Source of the DNA: Ancylostoma caninum
Taxonomy: Eukaryota; Nematoda; Chromadorea; Rhabditida; Ancylostomatidae
Assembly: GCA_037903475.1 (NCBI GenBank)
Contig: JBAJFG010000636.1
Span: forward strand, 186,001 to 250,000
DNA: 64,000 nt
Direction: 5' to 3'
Under the pieces are notes generated by a model. It had not been told where the DNA came from. It made no database searches and saw only the letters and a program-made list of their open reading frames with translations. Positions 34,711 through 45,488 of this stretch are shown here, piece after piece. Position 1 is the stretch's first letter; each line of letters starts with the position of its first letter. The translations under genes and the position numbers were made by a program.

Positions 34711-36559
34711 ATGGATACCATGGACGTGTGGCATGTTGTAGACAACATTGTGCAGCTCGCGGCGCTGGTTTCAAATCTGTTCTTATCCTTCCTGATTTTT
34801 GTCGCCGTAAGGAGTTATGCACGTTTTTATCAGTGCACATGATAGGGCTCTACGAATACAAGAGCACAAGATGGTTATTGCTAGATGTTTATGGCGCAAA
34901 GGTAAGTTTCTCGCTTGTCGTGAACATGCTCGCAGGATCAAGTCCTGCATTGGGTGACGGTTTTGCATTCCTTTTTCTGAGCTTCCATTGGCCATTTAGT
35001 AAATTTCAAGTACATAATCGAACATAGTTTCGGACAGGCTCTCGAACTGTATAGGTGTCATGTTGAAATCGCAGCTTCAAGTTCGTGCACTTCCCTTGTT
35101 AGTCTTGTCTCCGCTTCGGCGGTGTAACTGCTGTTGAAACGTATTCCGTCTGTGTTTGGCGTCCGAATCTCTGAGTTGGACAAAAGTTGAGAATGAATTA
35201 GTGTTGAGAAATAAGCCAACCCGGAGTAGATCAACATCCGCTTGAGGGAATCGGGTCTGCTCTTGCAGCACCACACTCATGAGCTACATTTGTAGCACTA
35301 AATGGTGGAAGGTATGTATATAATAGTTCAGTTATGCACATTGAAAAGTTCATGAAAATTTGTCGCAACAACTTTGTAGCTACCGTTTCTCTGACTAACA
35401 ATGGAAGTGTGTCGAGTCCAATGAAGAATAACTGGTGCTGCGTTTGTACGACATATTGTATAATCGTTTCAAAAGCTACCTCTCCAAATTACACACACTT
35501 TCCAGCGCTATATTCTCCGATCTCTCCGATTATCTTCTATCGTGCTACATACCACATTCCGTCCGATTCAGTTATAAAGCAGGTAGGGTTTTTTTCAATA
35601 TATTGTAGGCAGAAATGGGACCTGATGTGATAGTTCAAAGCTAATACCTATAGAAACAGAAATTTACGGCTCCATTATTCAGCAAGTGTCAAGCGTAATG
35701 CCATATATGGGCCATAACTTGCTGTAGATCGTTCCATGGCTTATTTCTCTGGAGTGGTGGTGTAACGTTTCCAACCCATCTAGGTCTTGTCTAAGGTGCT
35801 GGATTTGAATTGTTTTCAATCATAAACTTTCCTTGGAGAACTGCGAGAACGAAATAATTCCAAAGCAATGTTCAGGTGGAGATCTTCGGGTGCCATCATA
35901 TGCACTGATTCAGCCCGCAATTCCAGAGCAAAAACAGCTGAAATTCAGCTCTTGACAACGGTTCCAAGAGGGATAATGCACTGCTTTGAGTTGTACACTT
36001 GATGGCGATTACGACTACGAGACGGCCACGCAAAATCCATGCAAAATCGATTGACGTTTAAAAAAAACAGAGAGGTTGTTCCAAAATTTGACTGAATCAT
36101 AAAAGCAAGCCAAACATTTCGAGGGTCACACCTGGCCAATTTCCAGATGTATTAGTGGACTCATGCAATCATTTTGTAGAATTTTCTATCTAATTTTCAG
36201 ATCACATCCATTCGCTGGCTATCTCCCTGTTTTTCTAAGGAAAAGTTTCCCAAAAGCAAACTACATAGGTGGAGGATACGTAGCTATCATTGAGACCATG
36301 GCCGTGGTTCCCACGTTTCTTACAAGATATTTTCATGGGAAACCGCACTTACTCCTGAATCCCAGTTTGGAAGTTCCTGGGTTTAGGCGGTGTGCGAGCT
36401 TCTGGCTTCTAGATTTCTGGAGGATTGGTCACTGAGTCACTTCAACTCACACCCGTTGTTTTTTCTCCCCGAATTTTGCCAGGTTTTGAATTTCCTCAAA
36501 CATACGACTTCCGAATTCCGGTCCCACGTAATACTCCCGCTCATCCCTACTACACAGGC
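34711..36559 (+). pseudogene. Possible decayed nematode 7TM chemoreceptor (Srh/Str-like) segments
   Basis: A short start exon at 34711-34806 (MDTMDVWHVV then a hydrophobic NIVQLAALVSNLFLSFLIFV) ends at a GTAAGG donor and looks like the first helix of a nematode chemoreceptor. About 34850-34902 encodes LYEYKSTRWLLLDVYGAK before GTAAGT, resembling the loop into helix 2. After a TTTTCAG at about 36200, AGYLPVFLRKSFPKAN and VAIIETMAVVPTFLTRYFHG resemble the helix 3 region of Srh receptors. I could not link these segments in phase, and the remaining helices were not found. Intergenic noise with chance hydrophobicity is a real alternative. Confidence 0.25.
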
Positions 36560-36605
36560 GTTGTTATGCTTTTGGTTCTATCTCGTCTAAGCACAGCCTT
36601 CTCTC

Positions 36606-36741
36606 TGAACTTTCTGACAGCGGTGGATCGCGGTACGCCCGAGGTGGAGCGTCGGTTCACCACTGCTGGCATGTGCGGATCCACCTGGGATGTATTGCTG
36701 GTCCACCATGGGCATGTGCGCGTCCACCGCGGAAATTTTCA
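36606..36741 (+). repeat. 21-bp minisatellite family, block 1
   Basis: The block begins GAACTTTCTGACAGCGGTGG and continues as imperfect units of about 21 bases on the theme TCCACCGCGGGCATGTGCGG. The same leader and units occur at 37213-37445 and, inverted, at 38997-39255. Because 21 is a multiple of 3, all frames stay open. Confidence 0.8.
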
Positions 36742-37107
36742 AGAGACTGATTATTCTCTTCTAAAAATGGCCCTGTATCGAAGAATCGTGAGGAAGAGGG
36801 AGTCGACCGGGTGGCGGTCAAGACGTACGCCGCGACGCGACCGCGTCGCACGCGTATGCTTCTCAAGTTCAGGGTGTTTCTTCAAATTCGACGCACTAAA
36901 TGACATCGCTGGCCGCCTTCTCACAGTTTCTGGGTTCCGATTACATGCATCTGTCCCACCCAAGCTTGGAAAAGTTGTCCATATCCACGCAGAACTGCTC
37001 GTACCCTCGGATGTTGCAGCCGCGACGCGCACATGAATCGAGCAATCACAGACCAGCAGCGTACCTCTTGTCACGCAGCCGAGTCAACCCACGATGGCAT
37101 TGGCATT

Positions 37108-37200
37108 TCATCCTGCAAGCATTTTTGCATCACTGGATTCGAACCCACGTACCTTCTCGGACTCATGTTTCCAAGTCCGCTCTCTTATCCACTCGACCAT
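37108..37200 (-). mobile_element. tRNA-derived SINE-like sequence, copy 2
   Basis: Read on the minus strand, TGGTCGAGTGGATAAGAG (A box near 37199) is followed by AGCGGACTTGG and then GTGGGTTCGAATCC (B box near 37146-37133). The spacing is tRNA-like, but the anticodon arm (CGGACT..AGTCCG with a 10-base loop) and the acceptor stem do not form a proper tRNA. It shares AGTGGATAA..AGCGGACT with copy 1 at 11069-11160. Confidence 0.55.
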
Positions 37201-37212
37201 TCGTGTATCGCG

Positions 37213-37445
37213 TGCTCTGAACTTTCTGCACGCCGTAGACCCGCGGTACGTCTGAGGTGGAGCGTCGGTTCCCCACCGCGGGCTTGCGCGAGTCCACCGC
37301 GGATGTACTGCCGCTCCACCGCGGGCATGTGCGGACCCATAGCGGGTATGTGCGAATCTATCGTGGGCATGTGCAGATCTAAATTGGGCTTGTACGGATC
37401 CACCGCGGTGCATTTGCGGATCCACCACGGGCTGCGTGCAAAAGA
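37213..37445 (+). repeat. 21-bp minisatellite family, block 2
   Basis: The leader CTCTGAACTTTCTGCACGCC, then GCGGTACGTCTGAGGTGGAG (as in block 1, GCGGTACGCCCGAGGTGGAG), then about eight imperfect units such as CCACCGCGGGCATGTGCGGA. In one frame units read STAGMCG, IAGMCES, IVGMCRS. I do not regard it as coding. Confidence 0.85.
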
Positions 37446-37707
37446 AATTCATACCTTTCCCACCTTATAGAACACACGATCTCAGTTGTAAGATGGTGTT
37501 AGCAATACCTTAACAGATGTATCAACTGTAGCTTCATCACTTTATTATATAACTGCTTCGTGGATCGTAAAGGTCTTCAATAATAAACAGTAACCAATAT
37601 GTAACAACTTCGTAAGCACCAACAAGCTCTTCAATCAAAAAAAAAATCGAATAAAAAGGAATCAGTGCATTCGGAGGCGAGGTGGGATGTAGATGGCGAG
37701 AAATAGA

Positions 37708-37948
37708 TATAGTCTGTCCGAAACGACGAGTCCGCCCACGCATGCGGGGATCGAGAGGCGACGCGGCTGGGACGGATGCTGTTGGCTGCCATGTCGTCCA
37801 CGTCACAGCCAAATCATTAGTCAATACCATAAAGATAACGATGAAACGTGATAAGCAGATCAGGGATGATGACGTGGAGCGCTGTCAAACGTGGCAGCTC
37901 CTCGATCCCCGCGTGCGTGGGCGGACTTGTCGTTTCGGATAGACTATA
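37708..37948. mobile_element. 241-bp MITE with long terminal inverted repeats
   Basis: TATAGTCTGTCCGAAACGAC at the left and, reverse-complemented, TATAGTCTATCCGAAACGAC at the right; identity continues through AGTCCGCCCACGC.GCGGGGATCGAG (about 48 bases, few mismatches). TA termini suggest a TA target and Tc1/mariner-type mobilisation (inference). No ORF. Confidence 0.88.
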
Positions 37949-38669
37949 ACATGACAAACATGGTGGAATAACTCATCAAAGAAATTAGTCAGCACATAAA
38001 GAGCGAGGTTGGATGGAAATGGCAAGAAATGCAGAAAATGGCGAATATGGGCGCGTGGAGGAAACACAACAAAAAACCAGGTGCGAAACATACAACACAG
38101 AATTCTTTACCTTCAGAAGGTAAAAAAAGCATTTTATGCATGAAATGTAACAATACAGAAGTAAACAAACATAAAGTATGACGGAAATGTGGCGACTTTT
38201 TTCAGAGATCCGTAATTGCAAGTGTGCTAGTTTTTTGCTAAAAAAGTGTAACTTTCTGGACAGCCTCACAGACAGCAGTCCAATGCATTCAGAACGCAGA
38301 AATTAAAAGTACTGCTACGCACATTTTTAGGCGTTTTATTAGTCAAAGTTATAGTTAGTTTCACATAAATTGACCACCTATTCACGAAAATCAACTCAGT
38401 TTATTACTACAGTAATGGCATTTGAACAGGGTTACACTCATACGATAGCCTTGCTAAATGCAAACGTTGAAAGAGTGCAATTTTCGATTTTTACACCAGA
38501 ACTAGTACATTGAAAACAAGTGACATAGAATTACGTTATAACTGCTGCTCTCACAACTTCTAGAATTACGAAGAATATTCGCGAATACACCACAAGGAAT
38601 CCTTCATTAAGAAGAACCTACAGTATCTTACTAAAAAGTGATATTCGAAATAATAAAAAAAGAAATAAC

Positions 38670-38791
38670 CTGCCAGCATCATTTAGATTTGCCTCCTCAG
38701 CAACGAAATCGGTTAGCCGGTAGTTATTCTTCCATTCGACAGCCGAAGTACTGTCCTTCTCCTCAATCAACTCCGCACTATTCCTGACGTG
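38670..38791 (-). CDS. Orphan internal exon of an unrecognised minus-strand gene
   Basis: On the minus strand a TTTATTTTCAG acceptor is followed by 122 bases open in one frame and an AG|GTTATT donor. The reading is HVRNSAELIEEKDSTSAVEW then KNNYRLTDFVAEEANLNDAG, ending in phase 2. Codon content looks protein-like. I could not find neighbouring exons on either side within about 1 kb, so the gene may be broken, may have long introns, or the exon call may be fortuitous. No family recognised. Confidence 0.4.
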
Positions 38792-38996
38792 CTGAAAATA
38801 AAAAGGTTTGAAGTATCCGAATGCTTTCCACTTGTTAAAAACAGTCGAACTCTAGAGGTGGCATCGATGAAAATTTTCAGTCAAGAGGTAAGGTGAGACA
38901 CGTGAAACAGATTGATGAGACAACCATTACTGTGAAAGAAACGAGTGGAAGAAGTTGAATGGTGTCCGGATGGTGCAAATTCAAATGGCAAAGTCC

Positions 38997-39255
38997 GCGG
39001 ATCCACCGCGGGCGATGTGCGGATCCACCGCGGGCACGTGCGGGTCCACCGTGTGACATATATGGGTCCACCGTGGATAGCCATGTTATTGCGGGTGCAC
39101 CGCGGGCATGTGCGGGTTCACATGTGAGGGCAGAGCGCGGTAGTGACGTCACTCCCGATTGTCCACCGCGGGCACGTGCGGATTTATCGCGGGCAACAGC
39201 GGGTCCACCGCGGATTGACCTCGTACCGCGGATCCACTGCGGGCAGAAAGTTCAG
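38997..39255 (-). repeat. 21-bp minisatellite family, block 3 (inverted)
   Basis: GATCCACCGCGGGC(G/A)(A/C)GTGCGG units repeat about ten times. Reading the minus strand, the block starts with GAACTCTGAACTTTCTGCCC and GTGGATCCGCGGTACGAGG, the same leader as blocks 1 and 2. It is therefore an inverted copy of the family. Confidence 0.85.
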
Positions 39256-39376
39256 AGTTCATCTGTGATAGCTAAGCGCAACTCCTCCCCTTTCCTCCGT
39301 CTCTTCTGATCACTTTAGACGGCGAAAGCTACAGGTGAGCGACAATCTACAACTCCTGTGCTCCCAAACCTTTCAG

Positions 39377-39509
39377 CAAGAACCCGCTGTTTTCTACAAC
39401 CTCACTCCATTCCCAGGAAGAAATGGTCCCAAATTATGGAGGGCCGAAGAGAGCTTAATTGGTTTGAGCGAGTCCTTGTTCAGTCAGTTTTCATTGGGAT
39501 TGTGTAAAG
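39377..39509 (+). other. Exon-like open segment, gene identity unknown
   Basis: CCTTTCAG precedes 133 bases and AAAG|GTACCC follows. One frame reads QEPAVFYNLTPFPGRNGPKL, and a second frame is also open up to a TAA at the end (QPHSIPRKKWSQIMEGRREL). With two open frames and no partner exon I cannot decide, so it is only a candidate. Confidence 0.2.
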
Positions 39510-40284
39510 GTACCCAACATCCGATGTGTATCGTCACAAACAATTTTCATCGCTGATCTCTAATCCGTTGTTCAAATTTTCTGATATTCGAGAGCTGAAA
39601 ACAGTTCTATGAAGTAGTTGCATACGGTGAACTAAGACTGATTCTTAAAATCCTTTTAATTTTTTACGTGGAAAGCTTTCAACTCTCCGTGTGATTTTAT
39701 GAATCTTGTGATCTGTTCGAGAGCTTGTTATCACCTGTACTGTGGCTGCATATTAGGGTGAAGCGCCTGCTTCTCTCTAATTACTCGCTGATTTTGTTGT
39801 TGTTGCCTCTGTCATAATAGGCTAATTAACACCTTCCGAGAACGCACAGGTGTACTCGGAGGCATCTTACTTCATATAGCTTTGGTCTTTGCCATTAGAA
39901 TGGAGGAAAGTGCCCTTTTAACCTCAAAATAGGCTGGAATAATCGTCTCTGTTACAGTTTCATCCCTCTTTCCGACACTACACCGCTTAGACTGCCCAGA
40001 ATTTCTTTCCGCTGAGACATTTCATGGAGTGGTTATTTGAGGTGTTGAACACAGATATTGCTTTGCCTTTTTTCCACGTAATCACATTTTTGTAAGGGTA
40101 TGACAAGTATACTGTAAATACGATGTTTTGGACGCTGATCATGACTATTAACAATAATTTGCATGGAACCTGCTGTCACATCCTAATACAATAACCCTGT
40201 TGTGGCACTTATAATTATAATTACTTTGAATTGCTTTGTGTTCAGTGTAATGTAAATTCTATGTTCAACTCGCAACAGCTTGTA
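39510..40284. other. No gene or repeat recognised
   Basis: AT-rich sequence without sustained frames, inverted repeats or splice-bounded exons that I could see. Confidence 0.4.
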
Positions 40285-41181
40285 CAGAGTGTGTACAAAT
40301 TATTGGCGCGTAGGTTTTTGAGCCCCAATCAGATATGATTGAGCAAATTCCCAAATCATGTTGTAAGCATCCTTGCTTGAGCCATCTCTACCGTAGACAG
40401 CAGCTGGTTTCCCAAATGACCTCTTCCTGTGCCTACACAGGCTTCAGGAAATCTCCTGGTCAAGTCGCAGGTGACACGGGGTCGGTTACAGCTCCCTTCC
40501 TTTCAAGAGTTTCTGTGTAGATTTAGGAAGACTCCGACCATCCATGCATGATATGTCACAACTTAGTCTCAGCTACTACGGGCTCATCGTGGATCGGACC
40601 ACAAAATGATTGGAAAAACAGGTTTTCTATCTAATAGACGATTTTTACTATTTTTTGCGAACTCAGGACTGACAATCAGTAGTAATAGCAGATATAGTGA
40701 GTGTTTTGAAACTATGGAAGACTCCAAATCCTACAGGTAAAAAGTAGCTTCTGCAAACTCGTTCAGCATCAGTTTACGAGACAAAATTCGTTCAAAGTGG
40801 TTTCGCGGGTGATTTCCTTGAATTTTGGCTCGTAAGAATTGTCTACGTCACTCACTTCATTTGCATTTCTATGAGTTCCACCTTAGATATGTTAGTGCGT
40901 AAAGTCTGTACTTCTTAATAGATAGCAACAGACTGGTTGAAATCCGTTTCTGAGGAATCTTGAAAAAATCTTGTGAAATAATACCTGCGTGCCAAGAGCG
41001 GTCTGAGCTAAAAGCTTCCCTAAGTCTTTACAGACCAGAAACGAGGTCACTCGGAAATCTTCCTGTCGTTGACCATAGGAGTTGCTCCAACAAACATACC
41101 CACAGCATGGCCTTTGAATTCGCTCAATCACGGCTGATTGGGGCTTAAAAAACCACGCGCCAATAATTTGTGCGCATCCTG
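40285..41181. mobile_element. 897-bp foldback element with TA target, arms of about 250 bp
   Basis: The left end CAGAGTGTGTACAAATTATT and the reverse complement of the right end, CAGGATGCGCACAAATTATT, continue as GGCGCGT.GGTTTTT.AGCCCCAATCA. Both ends are flanked by TA (40283-40284, 41182-41183). The left arm (plus) encodes MIEQIPKSCCKHPCLSHLYR and the right arm (minus) encodes MIERIQRPCCGYVCWSNSYG, similar peptides continuing for about 50 residues. It is a Tc1/mariner-like insertion by its CAG ends and TA target (inference). No transposase seen. Confidence 0.85.
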
Positions 41182-43100
41182 TAGTTTTCGAACCACCTAT
41201 AAGTTGTTCGTCCGTTCTGTACAGATGGACCTCAAGACTTCCGTTCGCAGCACTAGAGTGATGGAGTATGAGGGGTATAAGAACCAGAGCTCCTTAAATG
41301 ACTGAGGGATTATAGTCAAGAGATCAATCTCAGTAGGGATATTGTGTCACCTCCTTTTGTGTGTTGTAGATATCAATAGACCCTAGACCTCCTTGTCACC
41401 ATGATTCCAATGATGAACGAAAAGCACATAGAAGTGACAGGAACCCGGTTTTCGAGGGCTCTGAAAGTGCAGTTCACGGAGCACTTGGGCAGAGCGGTCC
41501 GCGACTGTGCTGGCTGCCCGCCACGACAACAGTGTTGTCTTGCACGTGTTGACGTGTCCTGTCCACCGAAAAACGTACCTCGTACCCAAAAACGATTGTC
41601 GTGTCCACCGTTACTAAATGTAGGAGAGGTATATGCAAATCGTTTGACGAGGTATCACGAGCTGAGTACGATTAGCATCGTACTATCCCACAAGCCACTC
41701 AGAATTCCTGAAAATATTCCCAGATTTCGGAGTTATGGAACAAAAATCTGGAATTTTGACGAAAATGACAACAGAGTTGAGGTAGCTGTGGCGTGCCTAT
41801 GGGCAACAACTCATGTACGACTGGAAAGAAAAGGTGGTGGACTATGGCCTGGGCACCATTCGTTTTCGCCAGACCACTTCATTTGAGATGTATGTGCACA
41901 AATCAGACTAATCCTAATACCTCCCTGATTTAGTCTGGAATCCCTGCCTAAAGTGGAAAAGTGTTCCCTAAATCTTATGTAATTTCTGAAAGTGACTCTA
42001 GAGATGAATCCTCCAGTTCCCTCATCTTCGTGATACCACCTCCGTGGAGAAAATGGCGAGCCGATAAATATCTGTGTAGCGAGAGGTAAAATTTGGACGG
42101 AAATGATATGGCGGCAGAGGTTTTATGCGGCAATAAGCTACATAGTTTCTCTAACAGCGACTCTTGTAATACGATGACGGAATCGCATATTTTTGGAAGC
42201 TGCTCCTTTCGTCTGTGAGAGCCCTGAACTTCGTTGGAAAATTAGAGAATTTTCCACCTATCATAGCTCTCTTCTCAAAGTGGGGATGGGCGGGGCTTCT
42301 GTGTCGGGTAATCAACCTTTACATCTTTACACCCCTTCTCTCTGATTTAGACACATAAAACAGTTGCGATATGCACCACAGTTAGCCTCTCACATGCTTC
42401 CCTATTTCCGGATGTGATCGTAGCGATACAATTGAGACTCTCTCATTAGTTTGCCAATCTTTATTCATGCGATCTTTAGTGCTCGATAATCACTGCCTAG
42501 TTACGCTCAGAGCCGCAACATAGCTCCTTCACAAAGCCAAAAAAGGCGAGTTTACGCTCCTCAACATGAACTGCAAGAATTTGCAGTGTGTCTTATTTGT
42601 GCTGAGTAGTAAGCAATGTCGTCCCACGAAATGGAATAGAACCAGAGTACTCCGGCTCTGGTGTTATCATTGCTCAGCTTCAGCCATACCAACTGACATA
42701 CAATAATAAATGAGGGCAGCGTGTACAGAATAAGACCAAAATACCGTATGGCTTTATCTTAATGAAACCACCAACAATATATTGTTATTATTCAAATAAT
42801 AAAATAATATTCAATACATACATTCCTATAGGAAGAACTTCTGGAGTAGAAATACATCAGAAGTAATGGTCTAACGGTTTGGGTCTGCTCTGCCAACTAA
42901 CTCCACCATTTATTTCAATGCTTGTGCGATCACTAATTTGCCCTGAATGCATCAAGTCATCAGAAATTTGATCAAATGGCGTGCACCTTAGAGTTTGTTT
43001 GGACTCTTTCGCTCTTTTGTGGCAGGCTTGGAAAGTAAGCGGAGATCCTTGATATTTGGCATATGAAAAAGTTTCCGCCCTTTTTCAAGCGAAATTGAGT
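41182..43100. other. Intergenic; one long ORF without support
   Basis: A 161-codon plus-strand frame (41401-41886) is the longest here. It has no recognised domain, no splice borders and a patchy composition (CPPRQQCC, then SCPPKNVP and LSCPPLLN, a local repeat of TGTCC(A/T)CC). I do not call it a gene. 42780-42830 is AT-rich (ATTATTATT/AATAAT). Confidence 0.3.
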
Positions 43101-43104
43101 CTTT

Positions 43105-43355
43105 ATTGAAAAAGAAACAAAGCATATACATCAACCAAAGTATTGGACATCGTTGGCTATAACCTTTCCCGATCTTTCTGGGAGAAGGCGGACACTGCAG
43201 CGGTAGAAGCCTCGTTCTCCGACTCGATCCATTTCTTCACCCATTTTTCGACATCTTCGAAAGACTGGAAACGCTCGGAGAGCCTATGGGAGATCGATCA
43301 AAACAAATGTAGTCCGACAGCGCACTGTCTTGTGAATAAGCCGCATGAGGTAGCA
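43105..43355 (-). pseudogene. Mariner-type transposase C-terminal relic, frameshifted
   Basis: The minus strand reads VLPHAAYSQDSALSDY, matching the mariner signature LPHPPYSPDLAPSDYHLF around the third catalytic Asp (the D of SDY is present). In another frame it continues LSERFQSFEDVEKWVKKWI and then TAAVSAFSQKDRERL before a stop, matching the mariner C-terminus (F-x-S-x-EEV-x-x-WV-x-x-W). The frame change falls near 43270. The N-terminal two thirds, including the other catalytic Asp residues, was not found. Confidence 0.65.
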
Positions 43356-43359
43356 CATC

Positions 43360-45488
43360 GCAGCGGAGTGCTTCAAGCGTTTGTGACGAGTGCCAAAATT
43401 ACACTATCCACATTAAGACCCCAAAATTTTCAATATTTTTTCCCGCCAAAACGTTGTAAAGGGAGGTTATTTGAGGTTCTGAACACGAAGATCCTATCCA
43501 TTTCGTAAGTAACCCGTTTTTGTATTGTTACGATAGGGTTATTGTAACAGAAGGATCTTATTTGCTCAAATTCGACATGATTATCGCTGTAAAGCACAGC
43601 TATGTTGTTGCAAATTAAAACAAATGTGTAGTGAATATGTACTACTGAAAGGTGTCAAACCAACACAACTAAGCAGCGTTCACAAAGTGTTCGCAAGGAT
43701 AACTACCTATTATAACTACTTAACGCTAGATGGCGCAAACTTTTTCACATACCTAATAGAACCATTTACAACACTATTCGGTGTGAGATTCCGTGTGAGC
43801 GCTGCCAACTATTATACCGGTGTAGTGAAGGCCAAACGTCCGCTACATCGCATCCAACATGACCATCTGTCTGAATATCCTTCTGATTCCTTAATATGTA
43901 TTACCGTTTGCTTTTGTCCCATTCCCCTTCTTCTATTTATTTTAACTTATCGAAATAGTTGGTGAGGCGCGTACGCACAGGCTCTTGTCACTGGAGGTGC
44001 TTCCGTAAATATTGTACGCCTTCCATTCCTTGATGGTTTGTTTGAATAATAGTTGATTAAGTCTTTCCAGTGGAAAATGGGTATTTTCTTCATAATGAAC
44101 TAGAGTCATACCTGCATGAAGCGCTAGCCAAGAATTCTGTTTATTTCTACATATCGTCAGCACTCTGTCTCTCAATCGCTCAATTTCTTTAGTGAAAAGT
44201 CATGTCCCATTGTATGTAAGTCCCATTGAAGGCTTCGCTATCGGTTTCATTATTATTCTTATTATTCCTCATTATTCTCTCTGTTCTCATTATTATTCAT
44301 TATAATTCTTATCATAATATTCTTTCCTTTCCATATTTGTATATCTCCTCTCTTCTTCGTTTATTTCCTTGTGAAATTGTTCTATTCTCATATATGCACA
44401 GTAATGACTATTTCTAGTACTTCTATTTCGCACCTTTTTACACTGACACGGCGAGCTCATATGAATTGCTTTTTTTTGCTATGTCGGGAATCTATTGTCG
44501 GAGAAAGAACTCCTGTGATTGAAGTGTCGAATGAGCTTTAGGCATCCATGGGGAGGCATTGATCGTTGGAATACACTATTATTTGTATGAAATAGTAGAA
44601 TCCATTTGCAGACAGGATGGCTGTCTTACAAAAAATATTCCAAATTATGAATCCACGGAAACTGAACTCCAAAGAGATTTCACAGTGCGGAACAACGAGA
44701 AAACGTGAAGATCTTAATTAAATTAAGGAGTCCCAGCACTAAAACATTATGAAGTTCCATGTATTTGCTTCTCTAAACCTGGGCATGACTTGTTGAAGAT
44801 TTCTATTGCTACTATTATGAAGTTCTACTAAATGCAACTATTCGGAAACTTCGGGGCATATGTGCCGCCCGATGTGTCGCCCTGAACGGACACATGTGCC
44901 AATTCCTGCAGTGGCATTTGCGTAATTACGGGCGTCAATGGGGAAATCCGACTCGGCGACTGTAAAAATCCCGGACCGGCGTCACTTTGTGTTGAGACAG
45001 GAGCACAGAATCATAAATGTGTGCACTTTTATCACGTCGTTACCAGGAACTTCTCAGCCATGCCTACTCAACTGTGGGGCTGAACCGGTGCCACCAACTG
45101 TACCATGTACAGTAATTTTCGCGTATTGAGGCGCAATTGGCGCCAATCCTAGAAAGTTTCTGTGATTTGCGTTCATGTGGGGTGGCACCGGTGTTCCGAA
45201 GTTCCTGAGTAGATGCCAATGGTTGGTATAAAAATGCAGCTCACAACGACGGGAAGGTTTTGAATTCCAGTTCATTACACAGTGGCCAAGTTTCAGTGGT
45301 ATGGTGATTCGAGCGTTAAAGTCGAATCACTGCTCAGTTCATGATGGACTGAGACCTTGAAGGGAAGTATACGAAGCTCCAAACGTAAGTAGACAAGGGT
45401 CGAGATCGCGGCTCGGCTCACAAGGGCAGAGACGCAGGCGCACACTGTGCTGAGCTCCCGTGACTCTGCCCAAGAGAGCCGCGCCGCG
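43360..45488. other. Intergenic; low-complexity T-rich tract and no supported gene
   Basis: 44255-44345 is a degenerate ATTATT/CTTATT tract. A 113-codon frame (43624-43965) is open but has no motif. Nothing else recognised. Confidence 0.35.

Noticed and set aside
36425..37036. 203-codon ORF
   Set aside because: Runs through the 21-bp minisatellite block, whose unit length is a multiple of three, so openness is not evidence for coding.
37108..37200. Functional tRNA gene on the minus strand
   Set aside because: Anticodon arm has a 10-base loop and no acceptor stem pairs; better explained as SINE-like.
41401..41886. 161-codon ORF, one of the longest in the window
   Set aside because: No domain, no splice borders, uneven composition with local repeats; treated as chance.
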